DNA from: Mycolicibacterium cosmeticum
Lineage (GTDB): Bacteria > Actinomycetota > Actinomycetes > Mycobacteriales > Mycobacteriaceae
Assembly (NCBI RefSeq): GCF_000613185.1
Contig: NZ_CCBB010000001.1
Span: forward strand, 1,550,001-1,614,000
Reading direction: 5' to 3'
DNA length: 64,000 nucleotides
The notes under the pieces are model-generated. The model was not told the DNA's origin. It searched no databases and saw only the letters and a list, made by a program, of their open reading frames with translations. This document shows positions 53,305 through 61,397 of the stretch, piece by piece. The position numbers and the translations under genes are program-made. Positions within the stretch are counted from its first letter, which is position 1. Each line of letters begins with the position of its first letter.

Positions 53305-55038
53305 CTACGCCCGCGTCACCCCGTACACCGGCACGTCATGCTCCCAGGGCTGGCGGACCACCATGTCGGCCACCTTGACGTATCCCGACTCGAACTGCCC
53401 GGTGGCGGCATCGACGAGACGGTACTGCTGGGTCTGGCGGTGGATCGGTTGGGCGTCGAGCATGACGACGCGCACCTCACCGGGTTCGAAATGGCAGCGC
53501 GCCTGCAGGGCGGCCACCAACTGTTCGTTGCTCATGTGACCGTCACCGAAGTTCCAGCCGATGGCGGTGGAGACGATGCGCTCACCGTCGGTCAGGGTGT
53601 AGTCGTCCTCGTTGTGGCCGGCCATCGCCCGCTGCGCGAGGGTGAACAGCGCCCGGCCGTGAGTGTTGAAGGAGCGGAACGCGTATCCCATGTAGAGCGG
53701 GATCTGCGCTGCCTCCTTGCTGCCGTAGAACCGTTCCAGCTGCGCGGCGGGCATGCTGGCGATGGCGACGATGCCCTTGGCGATCTTCTCGTCGGCCGAC
53801 GGTTTGATGCACCACAACGAGGTGTCCCAGTTGCCGGCGTAGTACCGCATGCCCGGCAGGAAGGACACCTTGCGCGGGAACAGGTTACCCACCGCGACGG
53901 TGCCCGCGACGACCACGAAAAGCACGATGGGCCACGGGGTTTGGAGATCACCGAGGCCTATCCCGGCCTGCCCCACGAACAGCGTCAGCACCGAGAACAT
54001 CATGAAGACGTTCCACTCCAGCGGCACGCCCATCGGGATCGAACTCAGGATGCCGAAATGGAAACACAGCATGACGAAGGCGGCGATATAGGTCGGCCAG
54101 CCGCCGTGCGAGAAGAACAGCACCAGGGGCACCAAACCCTCCACGGCGGTGGAGAAGTGGGCCAGGAAGCGGGACGGCGGGCCGGGTCGCAGGTCGTCGG
54201 GGAAGTGCTCGAAGAACCGGCGTTTGATCCAGCGCGGCCGGAACACCGGGTTGTTGCTCATCATCGTGGAGATGACGAACGGGAAGTGCTTGTTCAGTTT
54301 CGAGGTCGCCGCACCCAGCCAGATGACCAGACAGACCAGCTTGGCCGCGATGACGATATCGGCGCCGACGAACAGGAAACACACCGCGAGTGACCCGTAC
54401 ACCTCGCCGCGCGCGGCCAGGAAGATCACCTTGTCGCGCAACCCGGCCACGGCCAGCAGGCCGATGATGGTCGCGGTCTGCCACACCGGCAGAATCCCGA
54501 CGGCGGAGCCGAGTTCGGGGATGGGGCCGGTGCCATCGGAGAATATGGCGAGGATCAGCACCACCAGCAGCGCACCGTACAGCGCGACGTCGACCGGGGT
54601 GCGGGTGTCACCGGCGGTCAGCGGGATCCGGCCCGGCCACGGTGGCAGCCGAATGGTCTTGGGCCGCAACCAGTACAGGATCGACCCCATCGGCGGGAAG
54701 AACCGGTTGTTCAGCGGACCGAAGCCGCAGCCCAGGCCCACCACCTCGAACAGCATCGTGTAGAAGACGATCTTCTGATACACGATGGGCTCGGCGTACC
54801 AGTGCGAAACATCGAAGAACCCGTCCGACCCGCCCAGCCCGGACGTCGTCCAGACCACCAGCCAGCCGCCCAGGATGTAGGCCAGGATCTTCACCACGTA
54901 GAACAGGTGCAGCGCCACCGGCGTGCCGAAGCCGACCTCGGCCCAGTGCCGGGCCATCGGGATGATCCGCTCGGAGCGGGTGCCCTTGCTCCATTCCTCG
55001 AAATCGATCTGCGGAGTTTCCTGCTTCAGAAAGCCCAT
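53305..55038 (-). CDS. DUF3556 transmembrane protein
   Basis: Large membrane protein of 577 residues with about ten hydrophobic helices between residues 35 and 400 (e.g. VALHLFYVVKILAYILGGWL) and a soluble C-terminal third with AFRSFNTHGRALFTLAQRAM. It begins MGFLKQETPQIDFEEWSKGT, typical of the DUF3556 family of actinobacteria. No activity has been assigned; the fold resembles membrane enzymes of lipid or isoprenoid metabolism. Upstream is the FAAL gene on the same strand, after 85 bases. Confidence 0.8.
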   Translation of the reverse strand: MGFLKQETPQIDFEEWSKGTRSERIIPMARHWAEVGFGTPVALHLFYVVKILAYILGGWLVVWTTSGLGGSDGFFDVSHWYAEPIVYQKIVFYTMLFEVVGLGCGFGPLNNRFFPPMGSILYWLRPKTIRLPPWPGRIPLTAGDTRTPVDVALYGALLVVLILAIFSDGTGPIPELGSAVGILPVWQTATIIGLLAVAGLRDKVIFLAARGEVYGSLAVCFLFVGADIVIAAKLVCLVIWLGAATSKLNKHFPFVISTMMSNNPVFRPRWIKRRFFEHFPDDLRPGPPSRFLAHFSTAVEGLVPLVLFFSHGGWPTYIAAFVMLCFHFGILSSIPMGVPLEWNVFMMFSVLTLFVGQAGIGLGDLQTPWPIVLFVVVAGTVAVGNLFPRKVSFLPGMRYYAGNWDTSLWCIKPSADEKIAKGIVAIASMPAAQLERFYGSKEAAQIPLYMGYAFRSFNTHGRALFTLAQRAMAGHNEDDYTLTDGERIVSTAIGWNFGDGHMSNEQLVAALQARCHFEPGEVRVVMLDAQPIHRQTQQYRLVDAATGQFESGYVKVADMVVRQPWEHDVPVYGVTRA

Positions 55039-55123
55039 GCGAGTCAGATTAGAACGTGTTCCATTTCCGCGGAAATACTTCCCCGAAACACGCCGTCCGA
55101 TGCCCCTGCCAGCGGGGCGGCAC

Positions 55124-56953
55124 TCAGGGCGTTGCCGAAGCCTGCTCGGCCGGGCGCCCGCCGAACGTCCCGGCCAGGTACTCCGAGCGCGACGCCTGCC
55201 GGGCCAACTTGCCACTGGTGGTGCGCGGGACCGCGCCCGCACTGACGAGCCGGATGTCGGCGACCGCCAGCCCGTGTCCGCGCGAGACGGCGGCCCGGAT
55301 GGCGGTGATCACCGATTCGGGATCGACGCGGCCGAAGCCGGCGGCCCGTTCCGCCACGATCACCAGTTCCTCGCGGCCCGACGGCCCGGGCACCGCGATG
55401 GCCACCACGAAACCGGCCCGCACCGCGGGTGTCGCCTGCGCCACCGTGTGTTCGATGTCCTGGGGATAGTGGTTGCGCCCGTCCACGATGAGCACGTCCT
55501 TGACGCGCCCGGTGATGAACAGTTCCCCGTCGACGTAGACGCCCAGGTCACCGGTTCGCAACCACAGGGCGTCGGTGTCGGTGTCTTCGGCGTGGCTGCC
55601 GTCGGGCACCTTGGATTGCAGCTTGTTGCGGAACGTCGTCTCGGTTTCGACCGGCCGGCCCCAGTACCCGGTGCCGACGTTGTCGCCGTGCAGCCAGATC
55701 TCGCCCACCTCACCATCGGGCAACTCGGCACCGGTGGCGGCGTCGACGATCACCGCCCACTGGCTCGGCGCCACATGACCGCACGCGACATGCGTGCTGG
55801 CCGAGGGGTCGGAGGGGTCGACCTGCACCGCATGGCCGGCGCCCAGCTGGTGGCGATCGAGGTAGATCACCCGGGGCGCGTCGGCCGGGTCCGTCGTCGA
55901 GACGAACAGGGTGGCCTCGGCCAGGCCGTAGGACGGTTTGACCGCCGTCGGCGCCAGGCCGTACGGCGCGAACGCCTCGTGGAACCGGCTGATCGACTCG
56001 GCGCTGACCGGTTCGGAACCGTTGATCAGACCGGCGACATTGCTCAGGTCGAGCTCGTCACCGGCGGGCGGCAGGCCGCGGGTGGCGGCGAGGTCGAAGG
56101 CGAAGTTCGGCGCCGCGGCGAACACCCGGCCCGGTTCGGTACCGGCGCCGAGTTCCTTGATCCACCGATACGGCCGCCGGATGAAGGCCGACGGCGACAT
56201 CAGCGTGATGTGCCCACCCAACAGCGCCGGGAACATGATCATGAGCAGCCCCATGTCATGGAACAGCGGCAGCCAGCTGACGCTGCGGATATCCCAGTCC
56301 AGCCCGACGGCCATCACCATCTGCAGGACGTTGGTGCACACCGACCGGTGCGTGATCTCCACGCCCGCCGGTTTGCGGGTGGAACCCGACGTGTACTGCA
56401 GGTAGGCGATGTCGTCCATGCCGATGGGCATGGGTCGGTACTCGGTGGCCAGCGTCTCGGGGACGGCGTCGACGGCGAGCATGCGGGGCCGGTGCGCGAT
56501 GGCGCGGCGGCGCAGCGTTTCGCGCACCCGCTCGGCGCTGTCGGTGGTCGTGAGCACGACGGTCGGCTGGGCGTCGGTGACGACGTTGTCCAGCCGCTCG
56601 GCCTGCCCCGCCATTTCCGGCGCGAACAGCGGAACGGCGATGCAGCCGGCCTTGATCGCGGCGAAGAAGGCGACGACGTAGTCCACGCTCTGGGGCGCCA
56701 GGATGGCCACCCGGTCACCGGGTTGGGTGACCTGCTGTAATCGCGCGGCCACCGCGCAGACACGCAGCTTCATCTGCTGCCACGACAAGTCGATCCGCCT
56801 GACGCTCTGGTCTGGACCGAAATCCAGATACCGATACGCGACGGCGGGCGAGGCAGCCTCGAAGTTGCGGTCCAGATACGTACAAATCGTCGTATCCGTC
56901 GGCAGCTCGATTCGGCCGCTCTCGCCGAGGTAGTCCTCCAGCTTCAGCGCCAC
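55124..56953 (-). CDS. fatty-acyl-AMP ligase (FAAL, FadD type)
   Basis: Adenylating enzyme of 609 residues. P-loop YTSGSTRKPAGVEITHRSVC, the SWLPLFHDMGL motif and YGLAEATLFVS are typical, and the small domain has TGDLGVYVDGELFITGRVKD and VLIVDGRNHYPQDIEHTV. The RNHYPQDIE sequence is that of FAALs, which give acyl-AMP to a polyketide synthase rather than making CoA esters. The catalytic Lys is in RTTSGKLAR. No PKS gene lies nearby, so the acyl receiver must be elsewhere. ATG at 56953. Confidence 0.9.
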   Translation of the reverse strand: MALKLEDYLGESGRIELPTDTTICTYLDRNFEAASPAVAYRYLDFGPDQSVRRIDLSWQQMKLRVCAVAARLQQVTQPGDRVAILAPQSVDYVVAFFAAIKAGCIAVPLFAPEMAGQAERLDNVVTDAQPTVVLTTTDSAERVRETLRRRAIAHRPRMLAVDAVPETLATEYRPMPIGMDDIAYLQYTSGSTRKPAGVEITHRSVCTNVLQMVMAVGLDWDIRSVSWLPLFHDMGLLMIMFPALLGGHITLMSPSAFIRRPYRWIKELGAGTEPGRVFAAAPNFAFDLAATRGLPPAGDELDLSNVAGLINGSEPVSAESISRFHEAFAPYGLAPTAVKPSYGLAEATLFVSTTDPADAPRVIYLDRHQLGAGHAVQVDPSDPSASTHVACGHVAPSQWAVIVDAATGAELPDGEVGEIWLHGDNVGTGYWGRPVETETTFRNKLQSKVPDGSHAEDTDTDALWLRTGDLGVYVDGELFITGRVKDVLIVDGRNHYPQDIEHTVAQATPAVRAGFVVAIAVPGPSGREELVIVAERAAGFGRVDPESVITAIRAAVSRGHGLAVADIRLVSAGAVPRTTSGKLARQASRSEYLAGTFGGRPAEQASATP

Positions 56954-57149
56954 GTCAGCTCGCTCTTCGCACCCAGTTCCGCCAATACCACGGGAGTCTA
57001 GAGAGACTTGCCAGGAATCACGGGCTGCGACACCGCCCGAATCGGATTTCCCGTCGAGCGTCGATCACGACCAGCGATTTCCGGCATGTGCACTCTGTAC
57101 CCCCGTGCACACCGTAACTAACGTCTCAGGTTCGGCGCGCAGATACCTG

Positions 57150-57668
57150 TCACTTTGCGGGTGGACGGAAGAAAAGGGCCAGCTGACCGACCCCGCCGAG
57201 CAGGCCGAGCAGCACAGCGATCGCCAAGCCGCCCCAGCCCTGCACGTACTGCCACATCCCGGTGCCGTAGAACAGCGCATGGTCCAGGCTGTAGCGGCCG
57301 GCGCCGGTGCCGGCGACCGCGACGGCGGCCACCGCCAGGACGAGGTTGTACTCCCAGCCCTCCTTGACGATGAAGAAGCCGTTGTGCCGATGCACGCTCC
57401 AGGCCGCGACCAGCATCAGGGCCACGAAGCCGGCGGCCGCGACGGGGGTCAGCAGGCCCACGGCCAGTCCCAGGCCGGCGGCGATCTCGGTGGTGGCGGC
57501 CACCCTGGCATGGAACATCCCCGGCTTCATCCCGATGCTGTCGAACCAGCCCGCGGTGCCGGGGATCCGGCCGCCGCCGAAGAACTTGTTGTAGCCGTGT
57601 GCGGCCATGGTCAGGCCGAGAACCACACGCAGGACCAGGATCGCGGTGTCGAAAGCAGGATCAGCCAC
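57150..57668 (-). CDS. DoxX-family membrane protein
   Basis: Membrane protein of 172 residues with four predicted helices (first AILVLRVVLGLTMAAHGYNK). The DoxX family includes subunits of quinol oxidases and the mycobacterial protein linked to detoxifying superoxide at the membrane. The long middle segment has TPVAAAGFVALMLVAAWSVH. It stands alone; the SDR gene upstream is separated by 22 bases on the same strand. Confidence 0.85.
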   Translation of the reverse strand: MADPAFDTAILVLRVVLGLTMAAHGYNKFFGGGRIPGTAGWFDSIGMKPGMFHARVAATTEIAAGLGLAVGLLTPVAAAGFVALMLVAAWSVHRHNGFFIVKEGWEYNLVLAVAAVAVAGTGAGRYSLDHALFYGTGMWQYVQGWGGLAIAVLLGLLGGVGQLALFFRPPAK

Positions 57669-57690
57669 GTAACAGAATCTAGGCCATCTG

Positions 57691-58455
57691 TTACACGGCC
57701 GCCCACCCTCCGTCGACGCTGAGCACCGCGCCGTGGATGTTCGCCGCCTCGGTACCGGCCAGGAAGACCACGGCGGCGGCCACCTCCTCGGGGGTGCTCA
57801 TCCGGCGCGACGGGATTCGTTCGAGCGTGGGGCCGATGTGGTCGGCGATCTCCAACACCCGGTCGGTGCCGATCGGTCCGGGCGCCACGGCGTTCACGCG
57901 AACCCCCAGCGGCCCGTATTCGGCGGCCCACGACTTGGTCAGCGAGTGCACGGCGGCCTTGGTCGAACTGTAGAGCGCCGACTTGTCACCCCCGATCAGG
58001 CCGGTGATCGAGCCGATGTTGACCACCGCTCCCTCGCCGCGCTCGGCCATCGCCGGCACCAGCGCCCCGGTCAACAGGAACGGTGCGACGACGTTGGTGC
58101 GGTAGGACTCCAGCAGCGCCGCCTCGGTGACCTCGGCGGTGGGCTCCGGCAGCGACCACGCGGCGGCGTTGTTGACCAGGATGTCGATCCGGCCACCGGC
58201 CGCCGCCAGCGCGCCGTCGGCCAGGGCCCGGATCTGCGCGCCACCGGCGCCCAGGTCGGCGGCGACGAACTCGGCGTGCCCGCCGGCCGCCCGGACATCG
58301 GCGACGACGGCGTCTCCCCTGGCTTTATCGCGACCGCTGACCACCACCAGGGCGCCCTCGGCCGCCAGCGCCTTGACGATGGCGACACCTAAGCCGCCGG
58401 TGGAACCTGTGACCAGTGCGGTGCGGCCCGCAAGCCGCGTAGTGTTTGGACTCAT
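57691..58455 (-). CDS. short-chain dehydrogenase/reductase controlled by divergent TetR
   Basis: Classical SDR of 254 residues: TGSTGGLGVAIVKALAAEGA, VNNAAAWSLPEP, VVNIGSITGLIGG and catalytic ALYSSTKAAVHSLTKSWAAE, then APGPIGTDRV. Its ATG lies inside a perfect 16-base palindrome (58447-58462) that the divergent TetR is likely to bind, so repression would block translation start and transcription together. The substrate is unknown; a xenobiotic ketone or aldehyde is likely. Confidence 0.86.
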   Translation of the reverse strand: MSPNTTRLAGRTALVTGSTGGLGVAIVKALAAEGALVVVSGRDKARGDAVVADVRAAGGHAEFVAADLGAGGAQIRALADGALAAAGGRIDILVNNAAAWSLPEPTAEVTEAALLESYRTNVVAPFLLTGALVPAMAERGEGAVVNIGSITGLIGGDKSALYSSTKAAVHSLTKSWAAEYGPLGVRVNAVAPGPIGTDRVLEIADHIGPTLERIPSRRMSTPEEVAAAVVFLAGTEAANIHGAVLSVDGGWAAV

Positions 58456-58462
58456 GAGTCCA
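58447..58462. promoter_or_regulatory. TetR operator 1 (TGGACTCATGAGTCCA)
   Basis: Perfect 16-base palindrome of the form TGGAC-N6-GTCCA that contains the SDR start codon (58453-58455). A second site with the same arms lies 34 bases downstream. Twin sites of one pattern between divergent genes are strong evidence for autoregulation by the TetR protein. Confidence 0.7.
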
Positions 58463-58479
58463 CAAGTACGGAAGTGAAA

Positions 58480-59094
58480 ATGGACCCGCAAGTCCAAAAT
58501 CTCAGTACTCCGGCGACCAGGAAAGGCGCGGCCACCCGCGATCGCATCGTGCGGGGCGCGGCCGCCGTGATCCGCGACCGCGGCGTCGCGATGACCACGC
58601 TCGACGACATCCGGGCCCGTACCGGCACGTCCAAGAGTCAGTTGTTCCACTACTTTCCCGGCGGCAAGGACCAGTTGCTGCTCGCGGTCGCCGCGCACGA
58701 GGCCGAGCAGGTGCTCGCCGACCAACAACCCCATCTGGGCGGGCTGACCTCATGGGCGGCCTGGCAGCGGTGGCGCGATGCGGTGCTGGACCGCTACCGG
58801 CGACAGGGGCAGAGCTGCCCGCTGAGCATGTTGATGTCGGAGATCGGCCGCACCACCCCCGGCGCCCAGGCGGTCACCACGGCCCTGATGCGTCGCTGGC
58901 ACGACGAGATCGCCGATGGCATCCGGGCGATGCAGGCCCAGGACAAGATCGACGCCGGGGTGCACCCGGAGAAGGCCGCGGCGGCCCTGCTGGCCGGCAT
59001 CCAAGGAGGTGTCGGCATCCTGCTGGCCACCGGTGATCTGTCCTACCTGCAACACGCCCTGGACGTGGGGATCGAAAACCTGCGCGCCGCTTAG
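58480..59094 (+). CDS. TetR-family regulator
   Basis: Repressor of 204 residues from the ATG at 58480 (a GTG two codons earlier at 58474 is also possible). The DNA-binding part reads TRDRIVRGAAAVIRDRGVAM, then LDDIRARTGTSKSQLFHYFP and GGKDQLLLAVAAHE, the TetR_C_6-like subgroup. The following ligand domain includes CPLSMLMSEIGRTTPG. It probably controls the divergent SDR and itself through the two palindromes. Confidence 0.85.
   Translation: MDPQVQNLSTPATRKGAATRDRIVRGAAAVIRDRGVAMTTLDDIRARTGTSKSQLFHYFPGGKDQLLLAVAAHEAEQVLADQQPHLGGLTSWAAWQRWRDAVLDRYRRQGQSCPLSMLMSEIGRTTPGAQAVTTALMRRWHDEIADGIRAMQAQDKIDAGVHPEKAAAALLAGIQGGVGILLATGDLSYLQHALDVGIENLRAA
58481..58496. promoter_or_regulatory. TetR operator 2 (TGGACCCGCAAGTCCA)
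   Basis: Same TGGAC-N6-GTCCA arms as operator 1, with different inner bases. It falls within the first codons of the TetR gene, right after its ATG (58480), so the regulator's own message starts inside the site. Confidence 0.62.
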
Positions 59095-59531
59095 GGTTTG
59101 CCGCGCAGGTGCTCGACCAGTTGATCACACACCCCGGCCCAGCCGTTCTGGAAGTCGCGGAACACCTCCGACGGCAACAGCGTGTGCTCGATCGACATGA
59201 GCGTCTCGCCGTCCCCGTGCGGCTCGAACGTCACGGTGACCACACTGGTGGCCGTCGGATCCGGCCAATCCGAGTTGGACCAGGTGAAGCGCAGCAGCCG
59301 CGGACGTTCGATGGCCAGGAACTGACCGCTGATGATCACCAGCCCGCCGGTATGGTCGACGTCGAATCGCACCTTGCCGCCCACATAGGGCTGCACGGTG
59401 ACGGCGACACAGCGATCCGGGCGGGGACACATCCACTCCGCCAACGACTCCGGGTCCAGCCATTCGTCGAACACCACCGCGGGATCCGCGGGCATGATGC
59501 GCTCGACGCGGGCGGTGACGGTCTCGGTCAT
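59091..59531 (-). CDS. AHSA1/SRPBCC domain protein
   Basis: Protein of 146 residues with the START-like AHSA1 fold: TARVERIMPADPAVVFDEWL, then GGKVRFDVDHTGGLVIISGQ and RLLRFTWSN. Such proteins bind small lipophilic molecules and are commonly encoded with an ArsR repressor, as here: its ATG overlaps the ArsR stop. Its stop overlaps the TetR stop by four bases. Confidence 0.85.
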   Translation of the reverse strand: MTETVTARVERIMPADPAVVFDEWLDPESLAEWMCPRPDRCVAVTVQPYVGGKVRFDVDHTGGLVIISGQFLAIERPRLLRFTWSNSDWPDPTATSVVTVTFEPHGDGETLMSIEHTLLPSEVFRDFQNGWAGVCDQLVEHLRGKP

Positions 59532-59890
59532 CGGGACCGCCCCTGCCCGGGTCCCTGAGATCGGCGACCGTTGTTCCGCCGCAACCGGGCTGCCAGTGCA
59601 TCGGCGCGGGCCGACCAGAAGTCCGTCTGGTCGCTGATCCACTGCTGAGCGGCGGCCAGCCCCTGCGGCTGCAACGACAGCCAATGCTCGCGCCCACGCA
59701 CCTCCCGGCGCACCAGTCCGGCCGCCTCCAGCACCCCCACGTGTCGGGACACCCCGGCGAACGTCATGGGCAGCGGCGCGGCCAGGTCGGTGATCCGCGC
59801 GTCACCGCCCCGCAGCGCCTCCAGCAGCCGCCTGCGGGTCGGGTCCGCGAGCGCCGCGTAGGCGCGGTCGAGCACCTGATCTTCAACCAT
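59528..59890 (-). CDS. ArsR-family regulator
   Basis: Winged-helix repressor of 120 residues: ALADPTRRRLLEALRGGDAR, MTFAGVSRHVGVLEAAGLVR and REVRGREHWLSLQPQGLAAA. The cysteine metal sites of metal-sensing ArsR proteins are missing, so it probably senses something else through or with the AHSA1 partner. The next gene on the other strand, encoding a DUF899 protein, is divergent with an AT-rich repeat between. Confidence 0.86.
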   Translation of the reverse strand: MVEDQVLDRAYAALADPTRRRLLEALRGGDARITDLAAPLPMTFAGVSRHVGVLEAAGLVRREVRGREHWLSLQPQGLAAAQQWISDQTDFWSARADALAARLRRNNGRRSQGPGQGRSR

Positions 59891-59936
59891 TCTGTTGACT
59901 ATAGCCGCCGGGCCGTGCTTCCCTGGAGACACATCG

Positions 59937-59954
59937 TTAAACACATTTGTTGAA
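59937..59954. promoter_or_regulatory. candidate ArsR operator
   Basis: TTAAACA-CATT-TGTTGAA, inverted over 7 bases with one mismatch, between the ArsR and DUF899 starts. Another TGTTGA half-site lies near the ArsR start (59893-59898). ArsR operators of this form are common. Confidence 0.45.
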
Positions 59955-59970
59955 TTATTGGAGGATCGTG

Positions 59971-60747
59971 ATGGACAAGCCGGCGGTCGTCTCAGCCGAC
60001 GAATGGCAGCAGGCACTCAACGAAATGCTGGTCAAGGAAAAGCAATTCACCAAGGCCCGCGATGCGCTGGCCGCCGAGCGACGGCGGATGCCGTGGACGG
60101 AAGTGGCCAAGGACTACCGGTTCGACGGACCCTACGGCGCCGTCAGCCTGCTGGACCTGTTCGCCGGCCGACGCCAACTGCTGGTCTACCGCGCCTTCGT
60201 CGACCCCGGCGTGCACGGCTGGCCCGAGCACGGCTGCGTCGGGTGTTCACTGATGGCCGACCACATCGGCAACCTGGCGCATCTGAACGCCCGCGACACC
60301 ACCCTGGTCTACGCGTCGCGCGGCTCACAGACCGACCTGGCCCGGATCAAGGCGCGGATGGGCTGGGACATCCCCTGGTACACCATCCTGCCCACCGCGG
60401 ACGCCGCGTTCGACGTCGACTTCGGGGTGCACGAGTGGCACGGCACCAACGCGTTCATCCGGGACGGCGAACGCATCTACCGGACCTACTTCATCAACAA
60501 CCGCGGCGACGAGGTGTTCGTCAACACCTGGAACTTCCTCGACATGACCGCCCTGGGCCGACAGGAGACGTGGGAGGACTCCCCCGCCGGTTACCCGCAG
60601 ACCAAACCGTACGAATGGTGGTGCTGGCACGACGAATACGGGCAACGGGTACCGTCGCGCTGGTTCGGTGACCCGGATCCGACGGATCCCAACGATCCCC
60701 GCCCGGCCGCCACCTCGCCCGGCTGCGACTGCCATGACCGCGCCTGA
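59971..60747 (+). CDS. DUF899 thioredoxin-like family protein
   Basis: Protein of 258 residues of the DUF899 family, which has a thioredoxin-like fold: LLVYRAFVDPGVHGWPEHGC, followed by VGCSLMADHIGNL with the family's CxxC, and VYASRGSQTDLARIKARMGW. Activity is unknown though a redox function is usual. GGAGGAT seven bases before the ATG supports the start. The end overlaps the next gene by 14 bases. Confidence 0.85.
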   Translation: MDKPAVVSADEWQQALNEMLVKEKQFTKARDALAAERRRMPWTEVAKDYRFDGPYGAVSLLDLFAGRRQLLVYRAFVDPGVHGWPEHGCVGCSLMADHIGNLAHLNARDTTLVYASRGSQTDLARIKARMGWDIPWYTILPTADAAFDVDFGVHEWHGTNAFIRDGERIYRTYFINNRGDEVFVNTWNFLDMTALGRQETWEDSPAGYPQTKPYEWWCWHDEYGQRVPSRWFGDPDPTDPNDPRPAATSPGCDCHDRA

Positions 60748-61393
60748 TCCCCTCGGCGTGTGGTCGCTGTACCGCGCCACCGCGGACCGCATCGTCGGAC
60801 TGCTCGACGACGATGCGGCATGGGACACCCGCCTGCCGTGCTGCCCGTTGTGGTCGGTCCGCGACGTCATCGCGCACCTGACCGCCGTCGCCGAGGATTG
60901 GGCCACCGGCACGCTCACCGGCCCGCCCGGTGATGCCGAAACGGCCGCGCAGGTGGCCCGGTTCGCCGATCACGACGTCCCGGCGCTGCTGGCTGCCTGG
61001 GAGGCCGCGACCGAGCGGTTGCACCGACACGCCGCCGCGGGCACCGCACCCCCACTCGGGGACATCGTCTCGCACGAACACGATATCCGCGGCGCCCTCG
61101 CCGTGCCGGGTGCCCGCGATGACGTCTCGGTCCGCCACGTCGCCGACCAGTTGCTGGCCATGCTGGACACCCCGGTCGCCCTGCGGGTGTGCACACCGGA
61201 TCGGGAGTACCGCAGCGGTCCGCGATCGGGCACCGAGATCACCCTGCACACCGACGATTTCGAGGCGTTGCGCTGGCGGACCGGCAGGCGCAGCCCGGCC
61301 CAGATGGCGGCCATGGCGTGGTCGGCCGACCCCGCCCCGGTGCTGGAGCACCTCTATCTGTTCGGCCCGGCCCAGGACGACATCGTCGAGTAG
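60734..61393 (+). CDS. mycothiol-dependent maleylpyruvate isomerase-type (DinB) protein
   Basis: Protein of 219 residues with the MDMPI N-terminal/DinB_2 fold: LYRATADRIVGLLDDDAAWD, CCPLWSVRDVIAHLTAVAED with a His in the usual metal position, and a second His near VSHEHDIRGALAVPG (HxxDIR, typical of the TIGR03083 type). In actinobacteria these are mycothiol-dependent isomerases or transferases. Follows DUF899 with overlap. Confidence 0.82.
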   Translation: MTAPDPLGVWSLYRATADRIVGLLDDDAAWDTRLPCCPLWSVRDVIAHLTAVAEDWATGTLTGPPGDAETAAQVARFADHDVPALLAAWEAATERLHRHAAAGTAPPLGDIVSHEHDIRGALAVPGARDDVSVRHVADQLLAMLDTPVALRVCTPDREYRSGPRSGTEITLHTDDFEALRWRTGRRSPAQMAAMAWSADPAPVLEHLYLFGPAQDDIVE

Positions 61394-61397
61394 AGAT

